The notes under the pieces were generated by a model that had not been told where the DNA came from, did no database searches, and saw nothing but the letters and a program-made list of their open reading frames with translations. Below are positions 53,001 through 59,740 of a DNA stretch of 64,000 bases, one piece after another (positions within the stretch are counted from its first letter, which is position 1; every line of letters starts with the position of its first letter). The DNA comes from Desulfonema magnum (GTDB taxonomy: Bacteria > Desulfobacterota > Desulfobacteria > Desulfobacterales > 4be13): contig NZ_CP061800.1 in the NCBI RefSeq assembly GCF_017377395.1, positions 7,027,633-7,091,632 on the forward strand, given 5' to 3'. The translations under genes and the position numbers were made by a program.

Positions 53001-54893
53001 CGTGCCGGTGAGCGCACCCGTAGTTGTACTGAAATTTGCCCACGAGGGATCGCCTGTTATCGAAAACTCCAGCGTATCTCCGTCATCGTCATTTGCCGTC
53101 GGGGTGAAGCTGTAAGCGGTGTCCTCATTCACAGTGGTAGCTGGTGTGCCGCTGACGGTGGGAGGATCATTGACATTGACGACCTCGATGGAAAAACCGG
53201 GGAGACTCACGGACTCAGTGCCGTCCGTGACCGTTATGACGATGTTTGTATAACTTCCGACGTCGTCGTTTGCAGGCGTGCCGGTGAGCGCACCCGTAGT
53301 TGTACTGAAATTTGCCCACGAGGGATCGCCTGTTATCGAAAACTCCAGCGTATCTCCGTCATCGTCATTTGCCGTCGGGGTGAAGCTGTAAGCGGTGTCC
53401 TCATTCACAGTGGTAGCTGGTGTGCCGCTGACGGTGGGAGGATCATTGACATTGACGACCTCGATGGAAAAACCGGGGAGACTCACGGACTCAGTGCCGT
53501 CCGTGACCGTTATGACGATGTTTGTATAACTTCCGACGTCGTCGTTTGCAGGCGTGCCGGTGAGCGCACCCGTAGTTGTACTGAAATTTGCCCACGAGGG
53601 ATCGCCTGTTATCGAAAACTCCAGCGTATCTCCGTCATCGTCATTTGCCGTCGGGGTGAAGCTGTAAGCGGTGTCCTCATTCACAGTGGTAGCTGGTGTG
53701 CCGCTGACGGTGGGAGGATCATTGACATTGACGACCTCGATGGAAAAACCGGGGAGACTCACGGACTCAGTGCCGTCCGTGACCGTTATGACGATGTTTG
53801 TATAACTTCCGACGTCGTCGTTTGCAGGCGTGCCGGTGAGCGCACCCGTAGTTGTACTGAAATTTGCCCACGAGGGATCGCCTGTTATCGAAAACTCCAG
53901 CGTATCTCCGTCATCGTCATTTGCCGTCGGGGTGAAGCTGTAAGCGGTGTCCTCATTCACAGTGGTAGCTGGTGTGCCGCTGACGGTGGGAGGATCATTG
54001 ACATTGACGACCTCGATGGAAAAACCGGGGAGACTCACGGACTCAGTGCCGTCCGTGACCGTTATGACGATGTTTGTATAACTTCCGACGTCGTCGTTTG
54101 CAGGCGTGCCGGTGAGCGCACCCGTAGTTGTACTGAAATTTGCCCACGAGGGATCGCCTGTTATCGAAAACTCCAGCGTATCTCCGTCATCGTCATTTGC
54201 CGTCGGGGTGAAGCTGTAAGCGGTGTCCTCATTCACAGTGGTAGCTGGTGTGCCGCTGACGGTGGGAGGATCATTGACATTGACGACCTCGATGGAAAAA
54301 CCGGGGAGACTCACGGACTCAGTGCCGTCCGTGACCGTTATGACGATGTTTGTATAACTTCCGACGTCGTCGTTTGCAGGCGTGCCGGTGAGCGCACCCG
54401 TAGTTGTACTGAAATTTGCCCACGAGGGATCGCCTGTTATCGAAAACTCCAGCGTATCTCCGTCATCGTCATTTGCCGTCGGGGTGAAGCTGTAAGCGGT
54501 GTCCTCATTCACAGTGGTAGCTGGTGTGCCGCTGACGGTGGGAGGATCATTGACATTGACGACCTCGATGGAAAAACCGGGGAGACTCGCTGAACCAGTA
54601 TCATCTGTTACAGTAATGATGATATCACTTGTGGTACTACCGGCATGGCTATTATCCGGCGTTCCTGACAATGAGCCGTCAGTCGCGACAAAGGTTGCCC
54701 AAGCAGGTGTTTTATTAATTGAAAAAGTCAGGGTGCCGGTACCATTAGCTATTGGTGTAAAACTGTATGAACTGTCCTCATTCACGCTCTCAGGCGGTGA
54801 ACCGCTGATGGTCGGGTCAGCAAAAGCATCCCCAAATATTCCTCCCACACATATTAAAACAACCACAATTATCACTATGCTTTTTCTTATCAT
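47013..54893 (-). CDS. pilY1: PilY1-like type IV pilus tip protein with Ig-like repeats
   Basis: At 2626 residues it is over twice the usual PilY1 length. Domains in order: a signal peptide (SIVIIVVVLICVGGIFGDAF); an Ig-like domain; six nearly identical 92-residue Ig/He_PIG domains at about 115-666 (each with NVNDPPTVSGTPATTVNED); and one diverged Ig domain (NVNDSPTITSDSPTSTANQN). Several InlB-B-type repeats follow (ITATAGTGGSISPSGDIPVE), then a carbohydrate-binding-like segment near 1020-1205 and more B repeats. A poly-threonine linker spans about 1369-1425. The VWA domain has MIDAS FLLDTSSSMDSS near 1455. The C-terminal PilY1 propeller (VVYVGANDGMLHAFDDATGE near 2094) has calcium-loop-like DINKDGEINAKDV near 2557. 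It probably sits at the pilus tip as an adhesin. Confidence 0.96.
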   Translation of the reverse strand: MIRKSIVIIVVVLICVGGIFGDAFADPTISGSPPESVNEDSSYSFTPIANGTGTLTFSINKTPAWATFVATDGSLSGTPDNSHAGSTTSDIIITVTDDTGSASLPGFSIEVVNVNDPPTVSGTPATTVNEDTAYSFTPTANDDDGDTLEFSITGDPSWANFSTTTGALTGTPANDDVGSYTNIVITVTDGTESVSLPGFSIEVVNVNDPPTVSGTPATTVNEDTAYSFTPTANDDDGDTLEFSITGDPSWANFSTTTGALTGTPANDDVGSYTNIVITVTDGTESVSLPGFSIEVVNVNDPPTVSGTPATTVNEDTAYSFTPTANDDDGDTLEFSITGDPSWANFSTTTGALTGTPANDDVGSYTNIVITVTDGTESVSLPGFSIEVVNVNDPPTVSGTPATTVNEDTAYSFTPTANDDDGDTLEFSITGDPSWANFSTTTGALTGTPANDDVGSYTNIVITVTDGTESVSLPGFSIEVVNVNDPPTVSGTPATTVNEDTAYSFTPTANDDDGDTLEFSITGDPSWANFSTTTGALTGTPANDDVGSYTNIVITVTDGTESVSLPGFSIEVVNVNDPPTVSGTPATTVNEDTAYSFTPTANDDDGDTLEFSITGDPSWANFSTTTGALTGTPANDDVGSYTNIVITVTDGTESVSLPGFSIEVVNVNDSPTITSDSPTSTANQNESYSFTVTATDIDVPADTLSYSISDNPSWLSINSATGELSGTPGFADVGTTTGIVVKVSDGNGGEDSVTFDITVKIAEYTVTASAGTGGSISPSGDVKVQHGNSQKFNVTVSEGYEIVSVDVDSGSVTEGGTLPNVTYTFDSVTGDNSLAITFKKIEYTITATAGTGGSISPSGDIPVEKGATQKFTITPDDSTYRVATVVVDESPLSVVKVGGADKNIEDVLPGDVVTYTFSNVTEPHRIEATFSQADYTITATINGFVGGTISPEGIVGVVEGQDQTFIMTGKEMPGDDDYSVVEYMIDKGTPNEELVVISPAVEKTTYTFSNVTANHTIEVTFGYVWYRNSLDDAEEAISSGNVYLTGTEINLDAENMGGFRFQEVEVKKGCPVVRASLVFMPPPDPPRTTEGDIALEVYAQAADNALTFKSENKDVSNRLTDAIGPLSFTISAGKTIPRLDIKELVQQLINRPGWQSKNSMVFIIKAYDVDPDNPGKRNAVSYDGHDSSYKDIAAPLLSIVYNCEIPQEFSITDETSEGGSVTSDSGFMKLSANQTVKLTITPNPGYKFKEFLVDGNPVSVTPGSEEGTFTYNLDVDNSNHTVKAVFDEVFYTITDETSGHGSVASNVGFTGLKFNTTAKLTITPAEGYKLEKFTVDDNEVSVTSGAGGTYTYNLPVNSQNHKVKAVFELIPIITTTTTTTTTTTTLATTTTTTTTTSTTTTTAAPSDTTIPSSSITTTTSGDGVTTTTEPYVCMQISNAPFGAKGKAASSNVMFLLDTSSSMDSSFQCDPSDQNNGGEYRVEGGKTRRYVFDDTDPKVNYYSATYVPQAIMPRCERNRWKTQCSDYNFIYYNPEDDYTPWPGYEDADMNNPKSDPLKSATFDLEGKAYCYIIPGSCCPEPNTADEKRAMVGLHYQEVGGVCDINSPVNPEDVGGRPIHRAHYYVENDGEVWLVELDGEIRFSKFEDSNANNIVDYGELSEPTTTNPGIDLKGDYTAERQNFVNWYTYYRKRMLTAKAAIARSLSEMEDLNVGIADIHNKVHQGVTSDKTQVMSVLYSLGMNSLTPLRRGLNNVGQYFDARPGAGNGGFSGEPPYGTFEQGGNCQMNFVIVVTDGAYNGSFSLSESSVTKITDTDGDNNTEYDGGKFASGLSDSLADIAMEYYENDLHPDLPDDVVDGAPHQHMVTYTIAFGVEGELNSDDYPACPTGTCPDWPDTLGNYATQEKRKIDDLWHAAVNGRGIFKSAGSTQELVDVLTGFAQDISQRAGKVGPSIAASGQKLMLGMNMFVTGYDPDSWVGDLKAYEIAATGEDKGKIIGYPDSPKWSALAKLDAMTDDETLLKRKIFTYNGTEGIPFTFDSLTSGQKEMLDNNSAVADYLRGDHRNEGILFRTRQSESEEIAGRRLGDIIHSAPFYKKPVVYVGANDGMLHAFDDATGEELFAYIPNLVFSKLIRLTRTGYAHDYFVDRTPYAKQIDSGPLEGKTLLVGGLGKGGKGYYCLDISDMEEEPQSFTENHVMWEYPKTPYDETGYPYSSDPDLGFSFSRVYIVKSNIGKSGGEDKWIAIFGNGYDSSNGEACLYILDVESGELLKQIKVGGLGKGVPGDPAERNTTDARCNGLSTPLLIDPNLDSRLDYVYAGDLLGNLWKFDLTSESASEWHVAYGTNNAPEPVFQARDKNGNPQPITAAPDAIRHCETDKRGFIVVFGTGKFISSEDANDISTQTIYGVWDWEDEWDVKSPPGDDKYLGPRPEGNSVVITEDGPPVLELSRVSESFLVEQTLLPDTGAYRVLTDHEIDWYGPVSEEEEGEGHVGWYFDLPKEGERVLNNILIREGVAIVTSTIPSSEDEEANVSPCSSGGASSSILHAINACTGKRLIEPFFDINKDGEINAKDVTEGGFVPSSIAPTDGDGGGGGEVPLIIEPGLLYIDPDEPPVTITEITAKMLYWREF
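52896..54551. repeat. Six tandem 276-bp near-identical repeats in pilY1
   Basis: Units start at 52896, 53172, 53448, 53724, 54000 and 54276, each beginning GACATTGACGACCTCGATGG, and I see essentially no base differences between them. Each encodes one 92-residue Ig-like domain. Such identity, including synonymous sites, implies very recent amplification or continual homogenisation. Confidence 0.97.
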
Positions 54894-54959
54894 TGTAAAG
54901 CCCCTTTTTAAATCATTTTTAATATAAAAATATGATCCGTATATAAGACAAAAAGTTAC

Positions 54960-55034
54960 GATGTGGGGAAGAAACCCGGCTTTTTTCCCCGGACGAGGCG
55001 GTTTTCCTTACCGGAAAAAGCCGGGTTTCTTTGC
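54960..55034. repeat. AAACCCGGC hairpin element upstream of pilY1
   Basis: AGAAACCCGGCTTTTTTCCCC and CGGAAAAAGCCGGGTTTCTT pair around a loop of about 20 bases. It lies between the pilX stop and the pilY1 start, so it may modulate readthrough. Confidence 0.88.
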
Positions 55035-55088
55035 TGCCCATCTTTTTTGTCCTGTACGCAAAAATATGACAATGGCAAAGCTTCTTTT

Positions 55089-55643
55089 TTATCCTGCGGA
55101 CCGTATAATCCTGAGACCCGCATCAACAATCACTTCTCCTCTGTCCGGCTCACTGTCTTTATGGTAAAAACCGAATACGAGAAAAGTAATGCTTTGTACT
55201 CCCTGAATCAGATTACCTGCCCCGATCCCCATACCCGAAGAACCAATCGGACCGATGGCCGCATATCCTGCAAAATTACTTATGCTTGCTTTTTCATGAT
55301 TGGCCTCATTCAACAGCCATGCTTTCATAACCTGATCTTTTTTTATATCAATGAGTGTTCCATCTATTAAAAATTCTTCCACCCCGAGGTCTTTCGGAGA
55401 CACGACAAAATCCACACCGCTTACGGTCCAGTCATTGCTGTTGATTTTCTGCATGGCTTCCCTGAGCGCCGCTTCAGCCTTATAAAAATTTTTTTTATAT
55501 GTTCGCTCATTTGCAGCGATCTGTATTTCCAATGATGACGTGTTTGTCGCGGCCACTCCCAGCAACGAAAGAAACACCAGCATAATCATAGCGACCACCA
55601 AAACAAAACCATCTTCATTTGTTAAAAAATCTAATTTTTTCAT
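55089..55643 (-). CDS. pilX: Type IV pilus assembly protein PilX-like
   Basis: The 184-residue product from ATG 55641-55643 starts MKKLDFLTNEDGFVLVVAMI, followed by LVFLSLLGVAATNTSSLEIQ, with IAANERTYKKNFYKAEAALR after it. This is the PilX_N pattern: a G-F-V-L-V-like pseudo-prepilin helix without a canonical G-F-T-L-x-E, then the ANERTYKKNFYKAEAAL helix. It is a minor pilin component that primes pilus assembly with PilV, PilW, FimT and PilY1. The frame open upstream to 55745 contains a GGGCGGCATATTTG repeat and is not coding. Confidence 0.9.
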   Translation of the reverse strand: MKKLDFLTNEDGFVLVVAMIMLVFLSLLGVAATNTSSLEIQIAANERTYKKNFYKAEAALREAMQKINSNDWTVSGVDFVVSPKDLGVEEFLIDGTLIDIKKDQVMKAWLLNEANHEKASISNFAGYAAIGPIGSSGMGIGAGNLIQGVQSITFLVFGFYHKDSEPDRGEVIVDAGLRIIRSAG

Positions 55644-55649
55644 TGTGGT

Positions 55650-55770
55650 TATCTCCGAATTCAAGCCCTGTAAGGGCGGCATATTTGTAGCAGCAGGTTT
55701 GCAGGTCCCCGGCCAAGCCCCGTGGGGGCGGCATATTCGCAGCATGATTTGCTACAAATATAGCGATCTC
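55650..55770. repeat. GGGCGGCATATT repeat pair between pilV and pilX
   Basis: CCTGTAAGGGCGGCATATTT and CCGTGGGGGCGGCATATTCG are two direct copies, with GTAGCA/GCAGCA following each. A small interspersed repeat in the operon spacer. Confidence 0.7.
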
Positions 55771-55787
55771 CCCTAAATCCGTTATCA

Positions 55788-56207
55788 TCAGATACTATCC
55801 TTTATACAGACAAGTTCAGTTTTTTTAGTTCTCAGAAACTCTCGCCACTCAACCTTCACTTGTATTCTCTTCGTGTTCTCCGTAGTTCCTGACGTCACTC
55901 TTGTAAACCGTTTATAACCAGAAGCGGGTTCACTTTCTAACACATAACCATCTGTAAGTTCCAGACTGCTATATGATGTGGCCATCAGCCGTTCCATCAT
56001 ACTCTGGGCATAATTCGTACTTTCCGTTATCCGCTTGGCCTGACCATTCACATCTATCGCCATCACGTGCATCATGGCCATCGCCAGAAGACCGACCACC
56101 AAAATGAATACGCTGATCATCACCTCTATCAGGGTAAAGCCTTCCTGCCCTCTTTGATTTACACTCCCTGATCTCATATTTTTTTTATATTTCTGATGTA
56201 ATCTCAT
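55788..56207 (-). CDS. pilV: Type IV pilus modification protein PilV-like
   Basis: The 139-residue product from ATG 56205-56207 has a basic lead and a type III prepilin signal QEGFTLIEVMISVFILVVGL, the standard G-F-T-L-x-E processing site. A PilV-like segment LAMAMMHVMAIDVNGQAKRI follows. It is a minor pilin. AGGAAT lies seven bases before the ATG, and the start lies 11 bp beyond the pilW stop. Further starts (Met at MRSGSVNQRGQ) are possible. Confidence 0.9.
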   Translation of the reverse strand: MRLHQKYKKNMRSGSVNQRGQEGFTLIEVMISVFILVVGLLAMAMMHVMAIDVNGQAKRITESTNYAQSMMERLMATSYSSLELTDGYVLESEPASGYKRFTRVTSGTTENTKRIQVKVEWREFLRTKKTELVCIKDSI

Positions 56208-56218
56208 TCTGATTATTC

Positions 56219-56944
56219 CTATTGTCCCAAACCAAGATTTCGGCATTGAACAATTGAGGTTAATTGCCAGCGCCGAAAATGATCATTCGGTGCAGGTAAG
56301 ATAATATTATCATCCTCTGGCAGTTTTCCGCTTTCATCTATGTAATCTTTTGTATCTTTATAATAAATATCTTCCTTTTCAGATCTGCCTACAAGTATGA
56401 CCACGACCGCTCTTATCTGATCTGTCAACCCTTCGCTATCATATGCCAGAAACTCATTGTCGCCATCGAGATAAATAAATCTGACAGCGTCAACATATTC
56501 GGCCAGAGGCTGCTGGCTGGCAAACGCAATGGGATCATCGCTCGACATAACGGCTCTTCCCACCTTTTTTATTCCCTCAGAGGTATAAAAAGCGTATTTT
56601 ATCCCCTCTGTCTCACCAGCTTCGTCTATCTCACCATCCTGATTATTATCTTTCTCATCCTGATCAGCCACAAAAGTAAAAGAAAATTCATTTTCAGAAG
56701 CAGTGATGACTCCGGCAGATCCGCCGCCGCTGTGATCAAATCCTGCCATTTTGATTTCTCTTTGCATAATGAACATGGCCCCTCTCAGCTTTTGCCGGAT
56801 ATCAACAATATCTTTCTGCACAAGATAAGCCTTTTGCTGGTTTATATAAGCAGAATAAATACCGGTCATCACTATTGCCGACACAGCCAGCACCACCAAA
56901 AGTTCAAGGAGGGTGAATCCTTTTTTATTAAAATTAGTTATCAT
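56219..56944 (-). CDS. pilW: Type IV pilus minor pilin PilW-like
   Basis: The 241-residue prepilin has the processing signal NKKGFTLLELLVVLAVSAIV followed by YINQQKAYLVQKDIVDIRQK, LRGAMFIMQREIKMAGFDHS and GGGSAG, the PilW/PulJ pattern. The middle contains an acidic ATADQDEKDNNQDGEIDEAG-like loop that may bind calcium. It is part of the pilus-priming minor pilin set with FimT, PilV, PilX and PilY1. Confidence 0.9.
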   Translation of the reverse strand: MITNFNKKGFTLLELLVVLAVSAIVMTGIYSAYINQQKAYLVQKDIVDIRQKLRGAMFIMQREIKMAGFDHSGGGSAGVITASENEFSFTFVADQDEKDNNQDGEIDEAGETEGIKYAFYTSEGIKKVGRAVMSSDDPIAFASQQPLAEYVDAVRFIYLDGDNEFLAYDSEGLTDQIRAVVVILVGRSEKEDIYYKDTKDYIDESGKLPEDDNIILPAPNDHFRRWQLTSIVQCRNLGLGQ

Positions 56945-56977
56945 AATTTAACTCTCTCAGTTCTGGTATTTCTACAG

Positions 56978-57022
56978 AGGCAGTGATGAATCTCATTCAT
57001 CACTACTTGAGCAGGACTACCT
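56978..57022. repeat. GGTAGTCCTGC repeat, half copy inside the fimT end
   Basis: GCAGTGATGAATCTCATTCATCACTACTTGAGCAGGACTACC-type sequence is the complement of the 23386-23412 arm with a few changes. It contains the last codons and stop of the fimT gene. Confidence 0.8.
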
Positions 57023-57518
57023 TGATTCTGACACTTCCTGCTGATGATAAAATTATGTCTGTTATTCTGCCATTTGTATTTTTCAGAGAAACAGTTCCCA
57101 TACCCAGACCGTTACCCTTATTTCTGGGAAGTCCGTTGGGACGAAAAGCAACCACATTATCTTGAAATGTTATATTCTCCGTGTCAACACTTCCTTTATA
57201 CTTTTCTTTCAAGTTTACCTTGGCGATAACATCCTCGTCATTATCATATTCCAAATTATTATTCGGGTCTAAAAAAACAACATAATCATAGGTTTTATCA
57301 TCTATGGGCTGGTTAAAAATAATTGTACAGGTGATATTTCTTTTGGCAGCCATGAGCTTGGCACGTTGGAAATTGGAAAAGGTATCTTGTACAGCGCTTT
57401 TCAATCTGTAATTGGGCACCCACTTCATAATATTGGGTACGGCAAAAGCAGCAAGAATGGCCATCAGCGCCATTGTTACAAATAACTCAATAAGTGTGAA
57501 ACCGGAGTTTTTGCGCAT
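57003..57518 (-). CDS. fimT: GspH/FimT-family minor pilin
   Basis: The 171-residue prepilin has a short lead (MRKNS) then GFTLIELFVTMALMAILAAF, AVPNIMKWVPNYRLKSAVQD and NFQRAKLMAAKRNITCTIIF, the FimT/GspH pattern. A beta-rich C-terminal pseudopilin domain ends ILSSAGSVRIKVVLLK. It heads the pilus operon. Upstream, AGGACTTAAAACA precedes the ATG. The last six codons and TAG match an interspersed repeat arm also present at 23386, so the native C-terminus seems to have been overwritten at or near its last strand. Confidence 0.9.
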   Translation of the reverse strand: MRKNSGFTLIELFVTMALMAILAAFAVPNIMKWVPNYRLKSAVQDTFSNFQRAKLMAAKRNITCTIIFNQPIDDKTYDYVVFLDPNNNLEYDNDEDVIAKVNLKEKYKGSVDTENITFQDNVVAFRPNGLPRNKGNGLGMGTVSLKNTNGRITDIILSSAGSVRIKVVLLK

Positions 57519-57571
57519 TGTTTTAAGTCCTCTGATACTAAATATACTGTATGGCTATTTTTATATATCTA

Positions 57572-58071
57572 CACGGATTAGTGATAAACAAGGATTAACA
57601 GATATCTGGAAAAATTTTTGCTTATCACTCGATGATCAAGTTGACCTGATTCGGACAAAAAGCCTGTCATTCCTAAAAAGCCTGTCATTCCTGCGAAAGC
57701 AGGAATCCGTTTTTGGCCGATGTGGCGCTTCCGCGATCTGTGGATTCCTGCTTTCGCAGGAATGACAGAAAAAAACTTGGCTCTTTGGTAATCCGCGTTA
57801 AAGATAGTATATCCTTTAATAACAAAATATTATGAATTCGTCCGGCATAGATGCCGATATTTTGCATAATATGTAAATTCAGTATGTTACGTCAAATATG
57901 CTTTTTGCATTTTTAATGCGGAAAATTTTTTGCGCATTTTTAAATGCTGTAAAAAATGATATCATTCCGTTTTAATTTAATAAAAGTTTTAACACGAATT
58001 ACCAGAGAGCCAAAAACTTGATCATCGAATAACAGATATCTGGAAAAATCCTTGCTTATCACTAATCCGTG
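57572..58071. mobile_element. Three-layer nested palindromic elements
   Basis: Outer layer: CACGGATTAGTGATAAACAA (57572) and TTGCTTATCACTAATCCGTG (58052-58071) are inverted partners. Middle layer: a CTCGATGATCAAG element begins at 57628 and ends at 58014-58029 (ACTTGATCATCGA). Flanking it is a direct repeat of about 33 bp containing AACAGATATCTGG. Inner layer: GGCTCTTTGGTAAT...GTTAAA (57779) and TTTTAACAC...AGAGAGCC (about 57988-58016) are inverted ends of a 240-bp insert that splits the middle element. Confidence 0.8.
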
Positions 58072-58365
58072 CAGATATTATATTATACAAATTTTATGCC
58101 AGATCACCAATCTTAACGAAAAATAAAAACAGTACTAAGTTTCATTTTAAATTATGGCTTTTAATTAATTAGTAATATTTTTTTTTAAAAAAGTTGGCAG
58201 GACAGATGCTTTATTTATTCGGAGAGATTTAGCTATGATAATAGTGTTAAAAAAATGTTATTTTTTTAATAGCGCTATTAAAAAATTTTATACTTGATAA
58301 TCAAATTTTTTTGTTCTTTGCATAGGAAAATACGAAAGCTGCCTTCACGACAGGGAGTTAGTATC

Positions 58366-58460
58366 AGTAGATCGAAAAGTTTCCGGACTGTGTGCGGCAT
58401 GGCAGAGAAACCCGGTTTTTTTCCCGGACAGAAGACTCCCCCCGCCGGAAAAACTGCCCG
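58366..58460. mobile_element. Truncated copy of the CAGTAGATCGAAAAG element
   Basis: CAGTAGATCGAAAAGTTTCC, then GTGTGCGGC...AAACCCGG hairpin arm and GGACAGAAGACTCCCCCCGC match the left third of the 23500 element. It ends in the middle of the second hairpin arm. Confidence 0.8.
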
Positions 58461-58554
58461 ATATCGACACTCTGACCTGCTCTCCCCCGGTGTCCGCGGC
58501 ATCCTCGAAGAGGAGGATTCTCCGTAATGCCAGGTCGGCGAACGACGAATCAGA

Positions 58555-59012
58555 TCATAACGCGAACTCTTCCATTATGATGCCAAGTCGTTCCATTGCC
58601 TAGCTTATGCTGCGTTGAGAAACTCCGAGGCCGTATGTCTCTGAAAGATATCGGACAAGCATATCCGACATCCGCACGGAGGAACGGTAGCCAAAGTCAC
58701 GCGGATCTTTATCGAAAACCTTGTGAATAAGCGGGTCGATAATTCCCCGCGCCGTACAGGGACGACCCGCGGAGCATCTCCGAGTTGCGGGACCGGTGAA
58801 ATATTCTTATCCGAGCGAAATCGGCTTATCCAGTTATAAATTGTCCGGCGGGAAACACGCAAAAGATGGGCGACATCCTGAACGGACATTCCCTCATCAG
58901 GCCGGAGCAGAGCCCGGGCGCGACGGAATTCTCCGACCTCGTTCGCCGCGGTGAGAACAGATTCCAAAACCAATTTGTCCTGTGTGCCGAGTTTAAAAAA
59001 AGCTGTCATCAT
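58555..59012 (-). pseudogene. IS630-type transposase N-terminal remnant, frameshifted
   Basis: The first frame encodes a helix-turn-helix protein (FRRARALLRPDEGMSVQDVA, HLLRVSRRTIYNWISRFRSD) typical of the N-terminal half of IS630-family transposases. Near 58780, after LGDAPR, the natural reading GRPCTARGIIDPLIHKVFDK is in another frame, and it then runs YRSSVRMSDMLVRYLSETYG, LGVSQRSIS, a TAG, and AMERLGIIMEEFAL. The DDE catalytic domain is absent. So this is a dead fragment with a one-base frameshift and a nonsense codon. No terminal inverted repeats of the IS were recognised. Confidence 0.8.
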
Positions 59013-59734
59013 TCATCTCCTGTTTTTTTAACCACAAGATATGATATATATTTCCTTTTGTCAAAAAATTTTTGCAACTGCCGGAGAGGAGGAACGGTCG
59101 TCCGATCTGCCTCCCGTATTCCGCTTATTTCTTTCAAAGGATTTGCACCGCGGTTAAAGATAACCGGAGTATCACCAGACAGCTTCGGCATAACTATTTG
59201 ATATAAAATAATTAATATGCTCTCAAAAGACTTTTTGCAACCTACTTAGCTTGGAAAATCCGGAAGAAGAGGTTCTGATTTGCCAATCCCAAGCGAGCAA
59301 ATTGTGAAGTAAGTCCCTGAGAAAAAGTTTTCAGATAGTGTTCTAAAAATGGAGTTAAATCTTATAACTATCTGAATCAATTCTGTAAATATTGCGACAA
59401 GTCCAAATTTGGAACACCACCAAATTTTCAATATTTGTCTAGGAAGAAATCAGGTTTTTTTATAGGGATTTCCCCAAAAATAAAATACCCGGAAAAGTGA
59501 AATGTGCGGTGGGTTCCGCTTCGCTCCACCCACCCTGCATTTTTTGTATCGGGTATATTATTTATTTCGAGTTCCCATACATCTTTTTTCTGAGAACAGC
59601 GGAGAAACCCGGGTTTTTCCTTCAGAAGCGGCGGATCATTCCGGGGAAAAAACCGGGTTTCTTTCCTGTGCGAATATCGGAAACTTATGGTTAGGTACTT
59701 ATTTCTTCAATTCTCAATTTTTAATTCTCAATTC
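59013..59734. other. Gene-free stretch with repeat fragments
   Basis: 59009-59200 holds a 60-codon minus frame (MPKLSGDTPVIFNRGANPLK) that is unrecognised and doubtful. 59230-59460 has a degenerate inverted region. 59463-59550 repeats the AGGGATTT-CCCAAAAATAA and GTGGGTT-CGCTTCGCTCC units seen at 34829-34937. 59600-59665 is another AAACCCGG hairpin. 59690 carries the AGGTACTTAT motif and 59703-59737 an AATTGAG array. Confidence 0.7.
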
Positions 59735-59740
59735 TCACAC
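59703..59740. repeat. CAATTTT/CAATTCT 7-bp array at the MBL gene end
   Basis: About five units end exactly at the TGA of the MBL-fold gene (minus-strand reading GTG TGA GAATTGAG...). Confidence 0.88.

Larger units (their letters stand above)
57519..58554. other. Gene-free AT-rich stretch upstream of the pilus operon
   Basis: Contains the nested palindromic set at 57572-58071, AT-rich DNA with poly-T/A (58090-58290), a CTTGATAATCAAATTTTTT half-element (58288-58312) and the truncated MITE-like element at 58366-58460. No coding frame is convincing. The divergent fimT promoter probably lies in 57519-57600, but no clear -35/-10 pair was found. Confidence 0.75.

Noticed and set aside
55089..55745. 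Longer pilX start at 55745
   Set aside because: The extension crosses a GGGCGGCATATT repeat pair, and the protein start MKKLDFLTNEDGF fits PilX_N.
59009..59191. 60-codon minus-strand frame MPKLSGDTPV... before the IS remnant
   Set aside because: No ribosome binding site, no recognised domain and unusual composition next to a decayed IS; more likely non-coding.
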